The notes below the pieces were generated by a model, which saw only the letters and a list, made by a program, of their open reading frames with translations, was not told where the DNA came from and ran no database searches. From Sarcocystis neurona (taxonomy: Eukaryota; Apicomplexa; Conoidasida; Eucoccidiorida; Sarcocystidae), in the NCBI GenBank assembly GCA_000727475.1, contig KL647293.1:4279783-4343782 (forward strand): DNA of 64,000 nucleotides, given 5' to 3'. Shown in pieces: positions 43,305 through 54,528 of this stretch (positions are counted from its first letter, which is position 1; each line of letters opens with the position of its first letter). A program made the position numbers and the translations under genes.

Positions 43305-44621
43305 GGTAACACGGAGACCTGAAAACTCTGTGAAAGGATGTGTGGGAATTAAGAGGAGCAGAACAAATTCTCCGTCGCCCTACGGCCCACCTACGTGAAT
43401 CTTCATTGTTTATTGCACTTATTCCGTAGATACACCTCCAGAACCCAGGCGTGTAAGTATCGCAAAGGATTGAACTCGTGCGCGCGCACCCACGCTGACA
43501 TACTCTTACGCATGCGTTTGTATAAAAACATCTGGATGTCCCCGGGCAGTCGTGAATGTCTCTCACATGGAAGCCCACCTTCGTGCACCTATGTCTCGTT
43601 TAGACAGAAGCTTCAGGCACCTTCAGCGGGGTGACCGCGATTTGGGTTTTTTCTTTTTCATCTAAAACGCTACACAACTAACTTTTGCAAACGTACGCAC
43701 CTGCCTCCGCCTTCGCGGACGTTACAGCCCTTCACCCTCAGTTCTCACAGTAGTGTCCTTCTCGATGCCAACGCTTAGAATACGTCTACTGATATGTATT
43801 TGTTCGTACAACTGAATATAGCAGTTAATCTTTATAACCACGGATGTGTGGACGTATCTACAGTAGTCACATCCTGGCGTAGCACCTTCTGGTTTCTCTG
43901 CGAGGTATGCCGACTGGAAAACACCAAGGCTGGCTCGCCCCTCTCTACGGCTGCAAGAGTGACACGGCCAGGGGAGGACCATGCAGCGAAGTACAGAATG
44001 AGAAGCATACAGCAGGGTTCAGAAGAAGCATGAGAGCTTCAGGGGCGATGCAGCGGATGGAGAGAACGGGCAATTTGCTTCATACACCAGGTACCTTGTT
44101 TGTATAAAGTTATCTTTGAGACACTTTGACACCTACGCGTGCTTCTTGTTCCTGATTGACTGCGTGCGTGCAACACGGGTCTCGAGGAGGTTTTGGGTTT
44201 ATCTGTAGTATCAGCGAACGCGTGGCGCGCTGCCGGTCAAGCAAACGCCCCATCTTTTGCGGAAGTGGGAAAAGATCCACGCGTGGCAAGCCGCTGCGTA
44301 AAAAGCCTCGACGGTTCACTTTCTCCAGAGCTGCACTAGCTTTGGGAAAGAGTCCAAAATACTGTTGCTTAACTGACCCAGCCACCGTAGTGTCCGTCGC
44401 GTATGCAACGTATGGAGGTCAAGACTCTTGTGTCACACATTACATGTACATGTATGTGTTTGCGTATATACTTACATGCTTGCGTTGATGTATAAAGGGA
44501 GAGTGACTTACATAGACACGTAGGTATATGCGGGTACGCTTACGGCCGGAACTGCAGACTTCGCGGTTGCTGAGCGAAGCACATTCCAGTAGGATACCAA
44601 GGAAAGAGGCTCAAGCGTTAT
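43305..44621. other. Stretch without a supported gene
   Basis: Short frames on both strands only. A pyrimidine-poor plus-strand frame at 44156-44488 with a basic middle (CRSSKRPIFCGSGKRSTRGK) is the most coding-like but unsupported. Confidence 0.4.
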
Positions 44622-45183
44622 TTACGTATATCTTCTGAGCCGCTGCCTCTGCTGCAAGATTTTGGAGAACTCCTTAAGCTGAGCTACCTTTTCAGTACGA
44701 CAGTGGACACGAACAGAGACTGCAGAACGGATATATGTCGGTGACCACAACTTGTAGGACAGGATGGCTCTTTCAGTGTCAGCCAACGGAAAAAGAAAAC
44801 GTTGTGAGACACTCACTCAGAGTGATTACGTGCTTGTTTTTTGTGCGCCATTTTAAGTGCGATGTACTGGAACAGAAGTCGACCGTCTCATACATACTGA
44901 TGGTAACACTGATGGTTCTCTCTCGAAACGAAGCCTTCTTCAGATAGTATGATACTTGCAGTGTGTACGAACTGTCACAGCCATTGTGCGTTACAGCATC
45001 CCTGTGCACCTGTGTGCCTGGCGCTACACGTGCACCATACAGATCTACATGTCCCCATCGTCTTACTATATTACGCATTGAACGAAGACCGAGAATACTG
45101 GTGATTAACTGATGCTCTCGACAGGGCACAAAATACCTTTTCCCCTGGCATTCTGTGTGGACCTGTTTATCATTGGAACTCAA
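44622..45183 (-). CDS. Candidate two-exon gene, function not recognised
   Basis: Exon 45183-44817 (MSSNDKQVHTECQGKRYFVP ... HLKWRTKNKHVITL) ends at a strong GTGAGT donor in phase 1. Exon 44719-44622 starts after TCTGCAG with two bases and reads SVRVHC, then TEKVAQLKEFSKILQQRQRL and a TAA. 154 residues, ending in a basic helix. No domain recognised. The first exon might begin later or upstream. Confidence 0.3.
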
Positions 45184-46407
45184 CGCCCGGACATTCGAAG
45201 GAGTGCATTTCGCACGGCCTACACATGTACTCAGGCGGTGCAGGTAGTACGCTGAACGCTAGACGTACCAGCACTGTTCGCTCCTCTTCTCTGTCGTGAA
45301 AGCAGCTCTGTATGATTTAAAGCTTTGTACTCCGCAGTGTGGGATGCCTGCGGCGGCAGACGCCTTATGAGCTGGCCTACGAGTTCTGTCGCAGTGACCC
45401 GGTAAGCAACAGTGTCGAGGCTGCGGATAACAGGATCCTACTTTCTCCGCGTGCGTCCAATAGTCCGAGCATGTGTGCACTAGCTCGTGGAAGTCTCTGT
45501 GGACGAAAAGCCGATTCTCCACTTCTGTAAGTGCAGGGAACTCCGTCTTTTCCCTGCGTGTACTACCTGCTGAACCAACGCGTCTCCTTCATTCATGCAG
45601 TTGTGCAGATCCTCCAAGGTCAGAGCAATGTATCATTTTCCGCCACTGTTGTAGACTTCCGTCAGTCGCGTGCGACGTCCACTGTGTCAAGTACGAAGAG
45701 CGGTACGTCATTCTGAAAAAGAAACAATTATTCAGCTTTATCTCGATACAATTCAAACGGTTTGCACAATTGGAGATAGTGTGGCGTTTAGTTTGTGCGC
45801 GAGACACAAAGACAAATTTGCACTAAAAGATACCTCCTCCTGACGAGGATACGATCCAAGACGATTTCGGTTCAAAGTGTTGCGTGCCGCATAGGGCAGA
45901 CTGGCCAAATGCGTTCTGTTGGCCATAAAAGCGCGGGAAACTCTTCTTCGGATGAACTCGCAAAAGGTCGTTAATGAAGACAAGGCATTGCTGAACCTGC
46001 TCTATCACTGCAAGCCCGACGCAAAGTTGAAGCCTTCTTCCTCAATAAATATTTATGCTTTCGACGTTCGTGCGCACGCAAGCAGCTTTGGCCAATCGAC
46101 GTTCGCACACGCGCAGCTTTGACCAAATGACCTTCGCACGCGCGCACCTTTGACCAGTCTCGTTTCAAAACTACTGGCGGGGCAAGCTTTGAAAGCGACC
46201 TTTTGAACACGCACACCGTGGCGGCATTGACGAACGCTGAGTACTGATGGAAGGAAGTCTAAACATTCCCAGCTAAACCGTGAGTGAATGCGTCCAAGGG
46301 TGGAGCGTGAGGGAAGTTAGCCTCCACCGACTATGTTGACTCCTTCCGAAGGTGTGCTTTTACATCCGTCGTCAGGAGACATACGTATGCATCGTCGCAG
46401 TAATCTG
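45184..46407. other. Stretch with ambiguous coding-like pieces on both strands
   Basis: Minus-strand pieces around 46000-45840 (FINDLLRVHPKKSFPRFYGQ) and 45523-45440 (ENRLFVHRDFHELVHTCSDY) look coding, as does a plus-strand piece at 45560-45716. I could not build a phase-consistent model on either strand. Includes the GC-rich repeat at 46062-46158. Confidence 0.4.
46062..46158. repeat. Three imperfect copies of a ~32-bp GC-rich unit
   Basis: CGACGTTCGTGCGCACGC, CGACGTTCGCACACGCGC and GACCTTCGCACGCGCGC, each followed by CTTTG.CCA. Confidence 0.85.
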
Positions 46408-46665
46408 CTAAACACATTTAATGTACTTGTCTGGGGAAGTGTAAAGGACTGTTTTCCACACTGGCACATTCGTTCCAGTGTGTGACCGTTCTGCAGCTAC
46501 CTCCCAATTTACTTTCGTTTCCAGATCAACCTGTCCTGCAGGAGCGTCAGGGTGACCAGCACTACAGATCACTGTAGCAGCAACAATAATTACAAGGATG
46601 CGACCTACAAAGACAGCGGCTAGCAGTGTGTGCAGGACCAGGCGGCCGCTAGGCGCAGCTTGCAA
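46408..46665 (-). CDS. Candidate first exon with a signal/anchor segment
   Basis: Reads MQAAPSGRLVLHTLLAAVFV followed by GRILVIIVAATVICSAG, a good signal-anchor, then APAGQVDLETKVNWE with possible donors GTAAAT and GTAGCT. Downstream minus-strand exons could not be fixed. Low confidence because coding-like frames also occur on the plus strand here. Confidence 0.25.
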   Translation of the reverse strand: MQAAPSGRLVLHTLLAAVFVGRILVIIVAATVICSAGHPDAPAGQVDLETKVNWEVAAERSHTGTNVPVWKTVLYTSPDKYIKCV

Positions 46666-46930
46666 CTTTGTCAGTGGAGGCCGCAGCTGCTGTGGAGCTA
46701 CACGTCAAGACATCAGACCCCACAGCTCGTTTACCCCCATCCCACACAAGAGCGAACTAGCCTATCGGTATCGGGGAGAGGACAACAAAGCGAGAGAGGG
46801 ACAAATGGCAGAAAACTCGGCTTCTAGCGCGCGTAGGGGCTTTTGTCGTATCCAAGAAGTCCTCCAACATCCACACTGAGTTGCTTTACGGGAGTGAACG
46901 CGCTGGAGAAATCACTTGATGCCGAAGGTG

Positions 46931-47260
46931 CTACCTTACGTGGTTGAAGCTGACGTCGATTTGCTTATTTGCCATATCCGTGTTCTCGCATATATGCTCA
47001 AGTCTGTTCAAGTAGGATTGTGACAACCGGTCTGGCAATGTACTAAGTGTCACAGCTCGCCCTCGCTCACCCTTGCAGGATGCAGCAAGCGGCACCGGAT
47101 CCACAGTTACGTGTGGCTGGCCTTTGTTACAAGTAGGGGTCTCTGAGAGTCTTCTGGGCACCCAGTTTCCGCTGCTGTAAACTCCACTGAAACGAAGTCG
47201 CCATCGTGTCTGTGGCGCTAGAAAGTAAGATGGGGCCACATTTGATGACTCTGCTTCCAT
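46931..47260 (-). CDS. Candidate open frame, function not recognised
   Basis: 109 codons beginning MEAESSNVAPSYFLAPQTRW and containing LPDRLSQSYLNRLEHICENT. An internal GTGAGC donor after LAASCK suggests it may end earlier as an exon. No domain recognised. Confidence 0.25.
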   Translation of the reverse strand: MEAESSNVAPSYFLAPQTRWRLRFSGVYSSGNWVPRRLSETPTCNKGQPHVTVDPVPLAASCKGERGRAVTLSTLPDRLSQSYLNRLEHICENTDMANKQIDVSFNHVR

Positions 47261-47316
47261 AGCTGCTGCCGGATGTCACCCCGAACGCAAAGCTTGTCTC
47301 TCGCATTTTGTTCACC

Positions 47317-47535
47317 ATGTGGGGCTGTGGGCACGGCCACCACTACTGCCATGGATGCTATGCCCCTCCAATGATCATTGCCACTTCTCATGGGAGCTGC
47401 TGTCACCACCGACACTACCACTGTTGCTGCTGCTGTGATTGTTGTGGCTGCAACTGCTGCTGCGCCTTTATTATTGTTGCGATCCTCGTTGTCCTCATAG
47501 CAGGACTACTGTTCTTTGTCTTAGTCGTACTCTAA
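47317..47535 (+). CDS. Small Cys/His-rich C-tail-anchored protein (CYSTM-like)
   Basis: 72 residues from ATG (context TTCACC) to TAA. The N-terminal half is rich in His, Gly and Cys (CGHGHHYCHGCY). A cysteine cluster (CCCCCDCCGCNCCC) then abuts a 23-residue hydrophobic C-terminus with no further tail. This layout matches the CYSTM type of small eukaryotic proteins, where the Cys cluster lies at the edge of the membrane helix and is a candidate for palmitoylation or metal binding. Whether it is a true family member cannot be told from sequence alone. No upstream exon is needed. Confidence 0.6.
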   Translation: MWGCGHGHHYCHGCYAPPMIIATSHGSCCHHRHYHCCCCCDCCGCNCCCAFIIVAILVVLIAGLLFFVLVVL

Positions 47536-48397
47536 GAACTTCACCGCGGCACGGCAATACGTCGATACGCAGCAACCGCTAGATTAGCAGCTGCAGTGGC
47601 AAAGACAACAGCCCTACCACAGCAGCTCGAAGAGGCCGGCAACTGTGCCATTATGCCATACCAACGATATCGGCGTTGAGCAGCAGCTGTGATAGCAACT
47701 CCGGATGACAGTTTCACCGAAGAGTGTTGTGTATGCTGTGTGCTGTGCACCCACCGTCTCGAATAATGGTCCACAGCGAGTGCCCTCTTGCAATAAGAGA
47801 AAAGTAAATCCCTTCTACGATATAAAAACGTGGAAACACGTCTGTCGAACAGTGGCATCACCAGGTTAGTAAGCATCAACCTGTTTACTTGCCGTGATAC
47901 AAGAAAAAAACTGTCGAGTCCGACTAGGGTCGCCTTCTTTGGCCACGGTCGCAGCAGAGTACTCTTCTGCCACTTTCACAGGGCGCCTTTCTCCATCTTT
48001 GGATACAGGCGGAAGTTGGACAAAAGAACCCGACTGCCCCTCGTTCTTCTGCGACGGCGACAAACAATGTATACTTGTGTGTCAGTAGACCGCAGCTGAC
48101 GCCCTCTACAGTTGGTCACTTCACAGTGCACTCTGCGGGACAACCTTTCGTCGCGTCTGCTTACTGGCAGAGCCCTCAATGCCCTGGTCCAGTCTCTCCA
48201 TCCCTACTGCTATGCTGTGTACCACCTACTTCTAGGACACGACGTGAAGCACGTGCGTTGATCTGTCTGCTGTGACACACGCGCTCGTGTTCACGTGCAT
48301 ACGTATTGTGCGCCACCGAGTGCTAATGACCTGGGTACACATGGAGAAGGACGCATGCGAGTTGTCCGTGTCTATTACGGTGGCGCTCATTCTACGG

Positions 48398-49242
48398 CTA
48401 CGAACGACAGCATTTCACGCGACCGCCGTAGGCCGAAACTCTCCAGTCCTCTACATTAGTTGCTGTTGTGTCCCAGTCAAGCCAAGTTGGCCTTTGAGGA
48501 GGTACTGGTGCCGAAGAAGCGCCAAAAGGTGAAGAGAGAGGTCTCAGCTGCCCCCTTGCGACAACCGCTGTTGCAAGTTCTTGAAGGCGTTGCTCTGCTG
48601 GCGTTGATGCAGATCCTCCGCTTTCAAGTTTTGGTGCTCCTGGTGCTGGCGCGTCCCCGACACAGAGGTGGTACTCCAGCCGGAAAATAGTAGAAAATCG
48701 CTGATCTAGAAGGATTCCGTGGCAGAATAGTAGCTTAGCTTTGGAGAATTCAGAATGCCTGCGCTCTTCAACTCCCGCAGTCGTCGCCAGCACGAAGCGA
48801 AACGGCACGCTTCACCGACGGAGCGTCCGAGGAAAGTACTTGGCACCCCGTCACCGTCTTCGCGTAGCCCAGCGTCCAAGTTCCACACAAAACGTTCTCG
48901 CTTCAAAAACGTTTTCAGTCGAGAAGCAACGAACGCGAGGTCACAGCTGGTGCACCTGCTGCACGATATCGTTTTGAGGAAAGGAGAAGACTGGGGGCAG
49001 GTATGTGCAAGAAACCCGTTGCTACACCAAGGAGATGGACGCAAGCTTACGCGTTGGCTGTCGACCGCTGACGCGATGCGCACTGTTGGTGTTGCTGGAG
49101 GTCCTCCATTGGAGGTGTGCTGGGTCTGCAGGCGGTGCCTACTGTTGGCACGCGCTTTAACCGCCTGTAAATCTGCTGCCAGTGCTGTTACTGCCATTGC
49201 CATTGCGTCCAGCGCCGCATCCAGTGTTGCTGCTTTTTGATT
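48398..49242 (-). CDS. Candidate minus-strand gene, 3' exons, function not recognised
   Basis: Exon 49242-49143 follows a good TTCAACTCTCCAG acceptor and encodes an Ala-rich helix (ATLDAALDAMAMAVTALAAD, then LQAVKARAN) before GTAGGC. Exon 48645-48398 continues in phase as PGAPKLESGGSASTPAEQRL, later PTWLDWDTTATNVEDWRVSA, and ends at TAG. Both stretches look coding and the phase fits. The intron, however, contains the plus-strand exon 48755-49000, so either the genes overlap on opposite strands or one model is wrong. No domain recognised. Confidence 0.4.
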
Positions 49243-49545
49243 CTGGAGAGTTGAAAGGTTACCAGCAGACTTATACGGAACTCTTATATTATGGCCACAG
49301 TCTGTGTGGTGATCCACGTAACCGGCAGTCCTCTCCATGTGGAAGAATATCTGCTACAGCAATTAGAGAACGTGGTGAAACAGAGCGCCGCTCCACAGAA
49401 TTTTGGAGCGGTGGGAACTGGGAGGCATGGACACTTGAGGTCGTGTACCTTTATAGCAGTTCGACCTTCCCGTCTTAAGTGGTCTCATCAGCAAATGTAG
49501 TCCGACGCACTGTTCTGGAAGCTTCACTGACATTATGCCCACCTG
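48755..49545 (+). CDS. Possible 5' exons of the coiled-coil gene
   Basis: Exons 48755-49000 (starting MPALFNSRSRRQHEAKRH, very basic, ending KGEDWGQ at GTATGT), 49132-49166, 49329-49444 (HVEEYLLQQLENVVKQ) and 49492-49545 (RRTVLEASLTLCPP) join in phase to 49654 and would give a 391-aa protein. Weak points: one intron is only 47 nt, two donors are poor, and exon 49132-49166 overlaps an exon of the opposite-strand candidate at 49242-49143. Treat as a hypothesis. Confidence 0.35.
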
Positions 49546-49653
49546 GTCCGTACTGTTTGACAAGCGTGATTCTCGCGTCATGGGGACGGGCCACTTTTTT
49601 ATGCATTTTCACGTTTCGTCGATTCTTTGACTCTGCATTTTCAAAGCCGGCAG

Positions 49654-52453
49654 GCACTCTTAAAGACGTTGACCTCTACCGAAAAGCCACAGATCTGCTA
49701 ACGGAGTATTCCCAGAAGATACGCATGCAGGAAGCCCGATTGAAGCAGTTACAAACCGACTACGAGCAAAAGTTCAAAGAACTCAAAGTAAGTACAGTAT
49801 TAGGACAGCTAACTGAACACTTTGATGATGGAATTGCAACGGGTTTCACTGCGAGTGCGTACTGCACGTTTGGTCGTCGCGGCAACACGCTTGACTGCGT
49901 GAAGACTGTTGCTGCCACTGCGGCGGCGATCTCGGCCTCCTTCTCTCACTCCTACTGTCGATGGTATTGCGTGGATGAATACAGGAAGCCGAAGAGGCTC
50001 AAAAAGATCAGGAGCGGCAGCTGTCAGAAGTACGGAAAATGCTACTGGACGAAATCGGTAAAAACTAGTCTTTCTTTCTGTCCTCTCTCCCTCTGAGTCG
50101 CAACAGCTAAGGTATCGCCACGTGTGCAACGTTAGAGCTTTCTCGTCCCGCTTGCCATACTTGCTTGTGTCGGTGGACACGGCAGCGTACACTTTGATAT
50201 AGCGTGCGCATCTTAAATATAACTAAGTCGAGTTGCATGTACCCATATATATATATATACAAACGAACACGAGGAGGAACAGACAGACGGACGTGTACAT
50301 ACATCACGACCGTACAGCTCAAAGACTCCTGATTCTCACATTCGCGTATGCGTGAGGTGTTATAACACACGTAGGGTCTCCTTGTTCATCATCATGTAAA
50401 CACTTGCCGGTACACTATCTACATCTTGTCACGATTACTCAATTTGGATAACATTCGCAGGTAATCTGCGTGCTTTGATCTGCAGGGAGAACCCTTGTTG
50501 ATAAGTGCGCCTACTTTTATAGACTGACCCGCGGCAAGCAATGTATAAATTGGCGTGAACACTTTGGCGAGTGAACTGCAGGGATCAGCAAAGCCAAAGA
50601 CTTATTTAGCGCTTGTGATGACGTTTGACACACAGAAGCATTCGATAGCAGCACCGCCAAGTATTCAGTTCTTTACCTATGGACATTGACACAGGTGAAT
50701 GTGGATTCGTGGCTTCGTGCCCCTCCGTCTGTACAGTATTGAAAATCTTGCGGAAAAACCATGCAATAATATTTTACAGACTCTTTAAGCTGCACGTTGG
50801 ACAAAGAAAAACAGAAAAATGGGCGACTCGCGGATGAAGTTGAGAAGCTGCAGGAAAAAGCTCGTGTCATGTCGTTGGAGCAGTGCGAAACCAAGCACAG
50901 CCTTACCTCAGAGCTACAAGAGTGCCACGCACGTACTAGAGAAGAAAATCGAATTGCTGCTGGCCTGCTAATGCAGCTGACAGAAAAAGATGCGACTATC
51001 GAGAAGCTGAAGGCGCGACTAGAGTAGTGAGTGCAAATGAAACCAGTGACCAGCCTGGCTCGCTCACTACTTTGCGCCCAACCTTTATGAAGATGAACGG
51101 TGGCGCTACATTGTATATGCATGCGACGACACCTCCCATAAGCAAACGTACTTGATTGGCGTACAGCGATACTCAGACATTCACACTCGAGTTCATGACA
51201 TACAGGTCTCACCAACACAATAGAAACGAGGTGACCTGCGGATACAGGAAGTTTCCTGTCTGTGTTAAAACGCTGAGTCTTAAACAAGCCTGACCACAGG
51301 CACATGGATGTGTGGACAAAAGGCAAAAAAAAATTGCTGCCTCTGAGGTCTGCGTGTGACTGTGTCCCAACGGACACCTCTATCTTCTGAATTCTTTTCT
51401 CTGGTTGCTGCAGCAGCAGCGCCAACGCAGACCTGATCCACCGACTGCAGCAGGAGAGCAGCTTCCTGTACACGGTGCTGTGTGAAGCTTACGAAAAAAT
51501 TCAGGTACACCCTACGAGGGGACGGAAGGTTCCTTCCGATTTTGCGTTCAAAAGGCTGCGCTGTTGTTTCGTTGACCGCTGTAACTGAAAGTTTTGCAGT
51601 GCTGCCCCTTGTTCAGGCGCGAATCTTTTGTCCTCGTGTGGCTTTGAGTATTGTACCACTGCTCTTCTGCTGCGTTTGCTGTTACGGCTGCTGATGGTGT
51701 TCATCTTGCTGGTTGCTGTCTTGCACCTCGTCGTGAGACTTCTGCGACTGCACCAACTGCTGCTGTTACCCGAGCCGTTGTCGACGCCACTTTCACCTAT
51801 TTTCTGGTGATGTCGTTGCCACTGTTTCCCTTTCGTGAGCGCACACCGATGCAGAAGTGCATTTGCCGTGTCTGGTATTCGGTTGCATTCGTAGGATTTC
51901 CTTCCTTCCACCGAAGCAACAATTGAAGAAGCAGCACATAAACTTAAAGCCGTAAGAGCTGAGTAACGGAGTAGATTTTAGTTCAATGCTGCTGCTGATA
52001 CAGCTGCTGTCCGTCCGTGACAGGCGTGGGGTTGCTGCCGAACTTCAGTAGTCACTGCTGCTCTTGTTGCTTACGGCATCTGCACTTGTGCAACTAGAAA
52101 AGATTCCCTCCTTCTGCGGGTCCAACTGTCTGGCCAGAGGAGCTTTGTCAACTCCACTCGCTGCAGTGCTAGGCGCGGCTCTAACCAAAACTCTTGTTCT
52201 TCCCTGGGCTGGTGCGACGCGGCAGCACACACACGAGTTCCGGTTGACAACGTCCACACGGCAAGAATGTACATGAAAATTGGTTTTTTCTGTCCTACAT
52301 ATATGCAGTGTGCGCTTATGGGTTTCGCAGGCAACGCGAACGGTTGACGAGGCAGTCGAAGCCGAACGCAAGTTCCAGTTTGATAAGAATATTGATGCGG
52401 AACACGCCCTGCCGTTCGTGCGCGTCAAAAGAGATATTAACACGAGCCCGTAG
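49654..52453 (+). CDS. Coiled-coil protein, core exons
   Basis: Exons 49654-49787, 49985-50057, 50780-51026, 51414-51504, 51895-51951 and 52331-52453 (725 nt) join in frame with GT..AG ends, including GTAAGT and GTGAGT donors. The product starts LKDVDLYRKATDLLTEYSQK, continues as Glu/Lys/Gln heptad-rich sequence (EARLKQLQTDYEQKFKELK, EVEKLQEKARVMSLEQ, KDATIEKLKARLE), then FLYTVLCEAYEKIQ, and ends ALPFVRVKRDINTSP. It has no membrane segment or known domain. It is probably a cytoskeletal or scaffold protein, but I cannot name it. The fourth exon begins at CAGCAGCAG, giving alternative acceptors. The 57-nt exon at 51895 is the least certain. More 5' exons are required because the first exon starts in mid-codon. 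Confidence 0.7.
50235..50262. repeat. Short TA microsatellite in coiled-coil gene intron
   Basis: CCATATATATATATATAC run, one of the few microsatellites in the repeat-poor block. Confidence 0.8.
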
Positions 52454-53830
52454 CACAGCGCAGTTCGCTGGCTCCTCGCGAATTTCCTTGCTTACTAATT
52501 TGCTGAATGCTTTCAGGCAAAATGAAAGTGCCCTCCATCTCGTGTAGTCTCTTCATGTAAAGGCAGAGTATGATGCAACTGTATAAAGAGACAGACAAAC
52601 AATTCAATTATACGCAGACGACGGATGCCTACGTACAACCGTCACATTGCAGAGTGTGAAGTGAGCGGACGCCATCATATAAAAAAAAGGGAGTACAAGT
52701 GTGGGGCATCGGGACACCTTTTTCGCCGCTATCATTCCTCTGTCGGCATTCACTTGAGGAGCCAGCAGAACCAACTGAGTGACTGCAGAAGTTGAGGCAA
52801 TTACCTCAGTATTGTAGCAGTCCGTAACGGTAAATTTCTGTTGTAGATAGGTATTATTCACATTGAAACAGTGCAAAAGAAGTTCAAAGGTACGCACGCG
52901 TGCACAATATATGAAGCGGATGTTGGACGTGTGCATGCATCTCTCCTCTGTTCGGTGTACATTTCCATGAGTCTAAACGGTTCCTGGTTCGCTTCGCGTC
53001 CAGCACAGCCGCCGCTAGACTTGTAACACGTGCCGGTGTCTCTTCCATTTGCGCTATTATTATGCGAACACGCATTCATCTCAAACACATAGTTCCACTT
53101 TTCTGCGTCCAGGTTCTGGTTTTGCCGTAGAGTTCGATTTATACATAAAGATGCGAAAATGCTCCACCTGCCGAATGCTCTAGGGCAGTTGATTACCGTC
53201 GTGTGTGTGTAGACCTGTGCTTAGCTATTTACACACTTTCCCAGCCGTGAAGGCAGCAGGAAGTGTGGCTTCTATCAAGGTGCAAATACGTAGGAGTGAT
53301 CTCCATGCGTATGATGTTCAGCGCCACATATGCAAAGTAGATCATCTCGAGTGGGTACACGTACACGACCGCGTGGATTTACATGTAAGTACACATATAT
53401 ATTTTCCCGTAAGCTCAAATAGACACTGTATGTGAATACTTTGTGTCATGCGTGATACGGTGAGTTGTTGTGCATTACAATATACATTAAATGTGTATCT
53501 TTCTGGTTTCATGTAACGAAAAGACAACTGATATGGGTATGTACCTTTCATACATTGGTGGACATCCAAGTATAGCAGTAACTCTGCTTCCTCAAACTGT
53601 AGCACACTTCGCTGTCTGAAGCGTAGAAACAAAGTGTCGGCAGTTTTTCCGATAGCCACGCACAATAAGCATGCATAAAATCCTGTCGCAGCTGCTGTAG
53701 AGCCCATTGTCTAAGCACCAACTTTTCGACGCTGGCAGCCCCTTCCAGTCGCGTAGCCGTACCCGGTGAGCACACTTGTATCTGAAGAACCTTCGAAACT
53801 TGGGCTTCAGGTGTTTGGCACTGTTTAGGG
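52454..53830. other. Intergenic stretch, nothing recognised
   Basis: Only short conflicting frames on both strands and no splice-linked coding signal. Confidence 0.5.
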
Positions 53831-54528
53831 GTGCGTCAGTTGAATTTTTATTTTACCTACCGGCTACAGCAAATTCTGCATGGCTGCTTGGTGTCTCTCT
53901 TCCTCGGTTTTACTTGTTCCACTCGTTCCATAAAAGTGCAACGAAGATGGTTTAACTACCAACGTTCTGACGAAAGGTTAACTCTGATGTTACGCACGGG
54001 CAAGCCAGCCAGTGTCACCTCGAGGCGGGCAGTTAAGGTGGCGTCACTAAGTGACTACCAGAGTGAAATATCACACCAGCCCCTTGATGCCACCTACTCA
54101 GTTCCGAACTATTTAGCAGTTGTAGGGAGATTTCGTAGAACAGAAAGGCATTGCTTACACTTTATACAGTCGAATGGAAGGAGGGAACTGGGGAAACGAA
54201 AAGCAAGTCGAATCCCAGTAACGTACATGATTACTCAGGTGCACCTTCCGTGCAGTTGTGCACTGACCGACAGTCGCGCAAACACAGCATCATCTGCTAT
54301 TAATAGGCTTTCATCCGTAAGGTTGCTTTGGCACTCAAGAACAGTGACTTAAACTGTAATTATTTTAGCGACTGCACGCCGATTCTGCACGGCCAGCTGA
54401 ACTTGCTGTGTAACGTAACGGAGTGGAACGAAAATACGTGCGTCCGTATCACTCAAGAGACACGAAAAAGTGGAGTCAACTTGTTCGAAGGCATGCTCTG
54501 CACCAAAAAGAAAGGCGTGAAATCCTAG
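53831..54528 (+). CDS. Candidate gene fragment with a clear terminal exon
   Basis: Exon 54369-54528 follows a textbook TTATTTTAG acceptor and reads CTPILHGQLNLLCNVTEWNE, then CVRITQETRKSGVNLFEGML, and ends CTKKKGVKS with a TAG. It has four cysteines and one N-glycosylation site, as in a small secreted or surface domain. Upstream, 53831-54352 is open in a different frame and looks coding around LSDYQSEISHQPLDATYSVP, but no donor in it gives a matching phase. I do not recognise the protein. Confidence 0.35.

Noticed and set aside
42988..43578. 196-aa minus-strand frame rich in Arg, Cys and Pro
   Set aside because: The composition is random-like, and the plus strand carries the zinc-ribbon exon over the same bases.
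44854..44870. Minus-strand start MAHKKQARNHSE, resembling the start of bacterial/organelle ribosomal protein L27
   Set aside because: The match stops after MAHKK, the frame ends after 12 codons, and the GTGAGT donor in it gives no continuing frame.
45590..45660. Minus-strand piece ALTLEDLHNCMNEGDALVQQ ahead of GTAGTA
   Set aside because: It looks coding, but an in-frame TGA lies just upstream with no AG acceptor between, so it cannot be an exon.
50673..51473. 266-aa minus-strand frame, Ser/Cys/Phe-rich
   Set aside because: It is the antisense of the coiled-coil exons, whose heptad pattern and splice sites support the plus strand.
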